Shown piece by piece: positions 63,535 through 64,000 of a stretch of 64,000 bases of DNA (position 1 is its first letter; each line of letters begins with the position of its first letter). The DNA comes from Gracilaria vermiculophylla. Its lineage: Eukaryota > Rhodophyta > Florideophyceae > Gracilariales > Gracilariaceae. A model generated the notes under the pieces. It searched no databases. It was not told where the DNA came from and was given only the letters and a program-made list of their open reading frames with translations. The translations under genes and the position numbers were made by a program. The stretch spans positions 686,404 to 750,403 of the forward strand of contig JAHNZQ020003148.1 in NCBI GenBank assembly GCA_019155205.2, given 5' to 3'.

Positions 63535-64000
63535 TTCCCGTAAAAAAGCATCGGTAAGGCGGCAGTATCCTCCCGCGCTCTATGTCCCGCACCAGTGAAG
63601 AGAGATGAACGAAAAAACCGTCGCTACACGGCAGCAATCGCAGGGTGCAAGTGAGGCTGGAGGAGGAAAGCCAACAGGGCGCGGAGTGGATGGATGTCGG
63701 GTCTTGGGAGAAAATATGATCACCAACCGCTGCGCGTGAAGCGGCGCAGCATTTTATTCAGCGCCGCTTGAAATGATCATCTATCGCTGATCCGTGCATG
63801 CCTGTACCCTTCAGTAATGGACACAGTCGTATAAAACGTATTTTACGCCATGCTCAATTTCCGCAGCCGAACATGGCATTTTTTGAAGATATTTGAATAT
63901 CTGTGCGACGTCACCCATGCCGTGGCGTGAACAATCAGTCGGAGACCGCAATCGGCTTGGTCCTCACGACCACAGATCTCCTCTCCGTGACTTACACTGA
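63535..64000. other. 5' flank of CNOT10 to window end
   Basis: It contains a hairpin, AAGCGGCGC (63739-63747) pairing with GCGCCGCTT (63761-63769) across 13 bases, and a GACGTCAC word near 63906. No gene was recognised. Confidence 0.5.

Overview
This is nuclear DNA of a eukaryote with a compact genome. Genes are about 1-4 kb, most are intronless, and the introns that can be placed are short (about 70-200 bases) with GTAAGT, GTACGT or GTATGT donors and CTAAC/CTGAC-like branch sites. A cyanobacterial-type ribosome recycling factor with a transit peptide shows a plastid-bearing cell. Several presumed organelle proteins begin MAF or MAAF, a phenylalanine near the N-terminus known from red-algal and glaucophyte transit peptides. 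A red alga is therefore the best guess, but this is inference.

Layout: 1-1.3 kb, broken pogo/Tigger-type transposase. 2.2-5.6 kb, a five-exon ABC1 atypical kinase and a histidine-box lipid hydroxylase, partly inside a very GC-rich island. 6.0-16 kb, a DnaJ/Hsp40 gene with a perfect heat-shock element, DNA polymerase iota, SEC31 and plastid RRF. 16-25 kb, a large unknown protein, a truncated hemoglobin, a plastid-like membrane protein, a rhomboid-like protein without the catalytic serine, and a membrane protein. 26-32 kb, BolA and SPO11 tail to tail, a coiled-coil protein and a serine-rich protein. 32-44 kb, a secreted FG-GAP propeller protein, two E2 enzymes (UBC7 and UBE2D types), CWC24/RNF113 and a Rab1-like GTPase. 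43.5-47 kb is almost empty. 47-64 kb, CNOT11, a SnoaL-like protein, RPN5, eIF3h, LETM1, CNOT10 and three proteins of unknown function.

Most genes are housekeeping: protein turnover (UBC7, UBE2D, RPN5), CCR4-NOT (CNOT10 and CNOT11, which form one module, about 12 kb apart), secretion (SEC31, Rab1), translation (eIF3h, RRF), splicing (CWC24), mitochondrial or plastid upkeep (LETM1, BolA, ABC1K), DNA repair (Pol iota) and meiosis (SPO11). Neighbours tend to alternate in strand and meet tail to tail with short spacers, down to 4 bp at BolA/SPO11. No tRNA, rRNA, CRISPR array or complete mobile element was recognised, and no clearly new multi-gene system was found. The most notable items are a 15-base microexon carrying the ABC1 kinase catalytic loop, the SPO11 gene with a D-x-N metal motif, the rhomboid pseudo-protease, and the heat-shock element.
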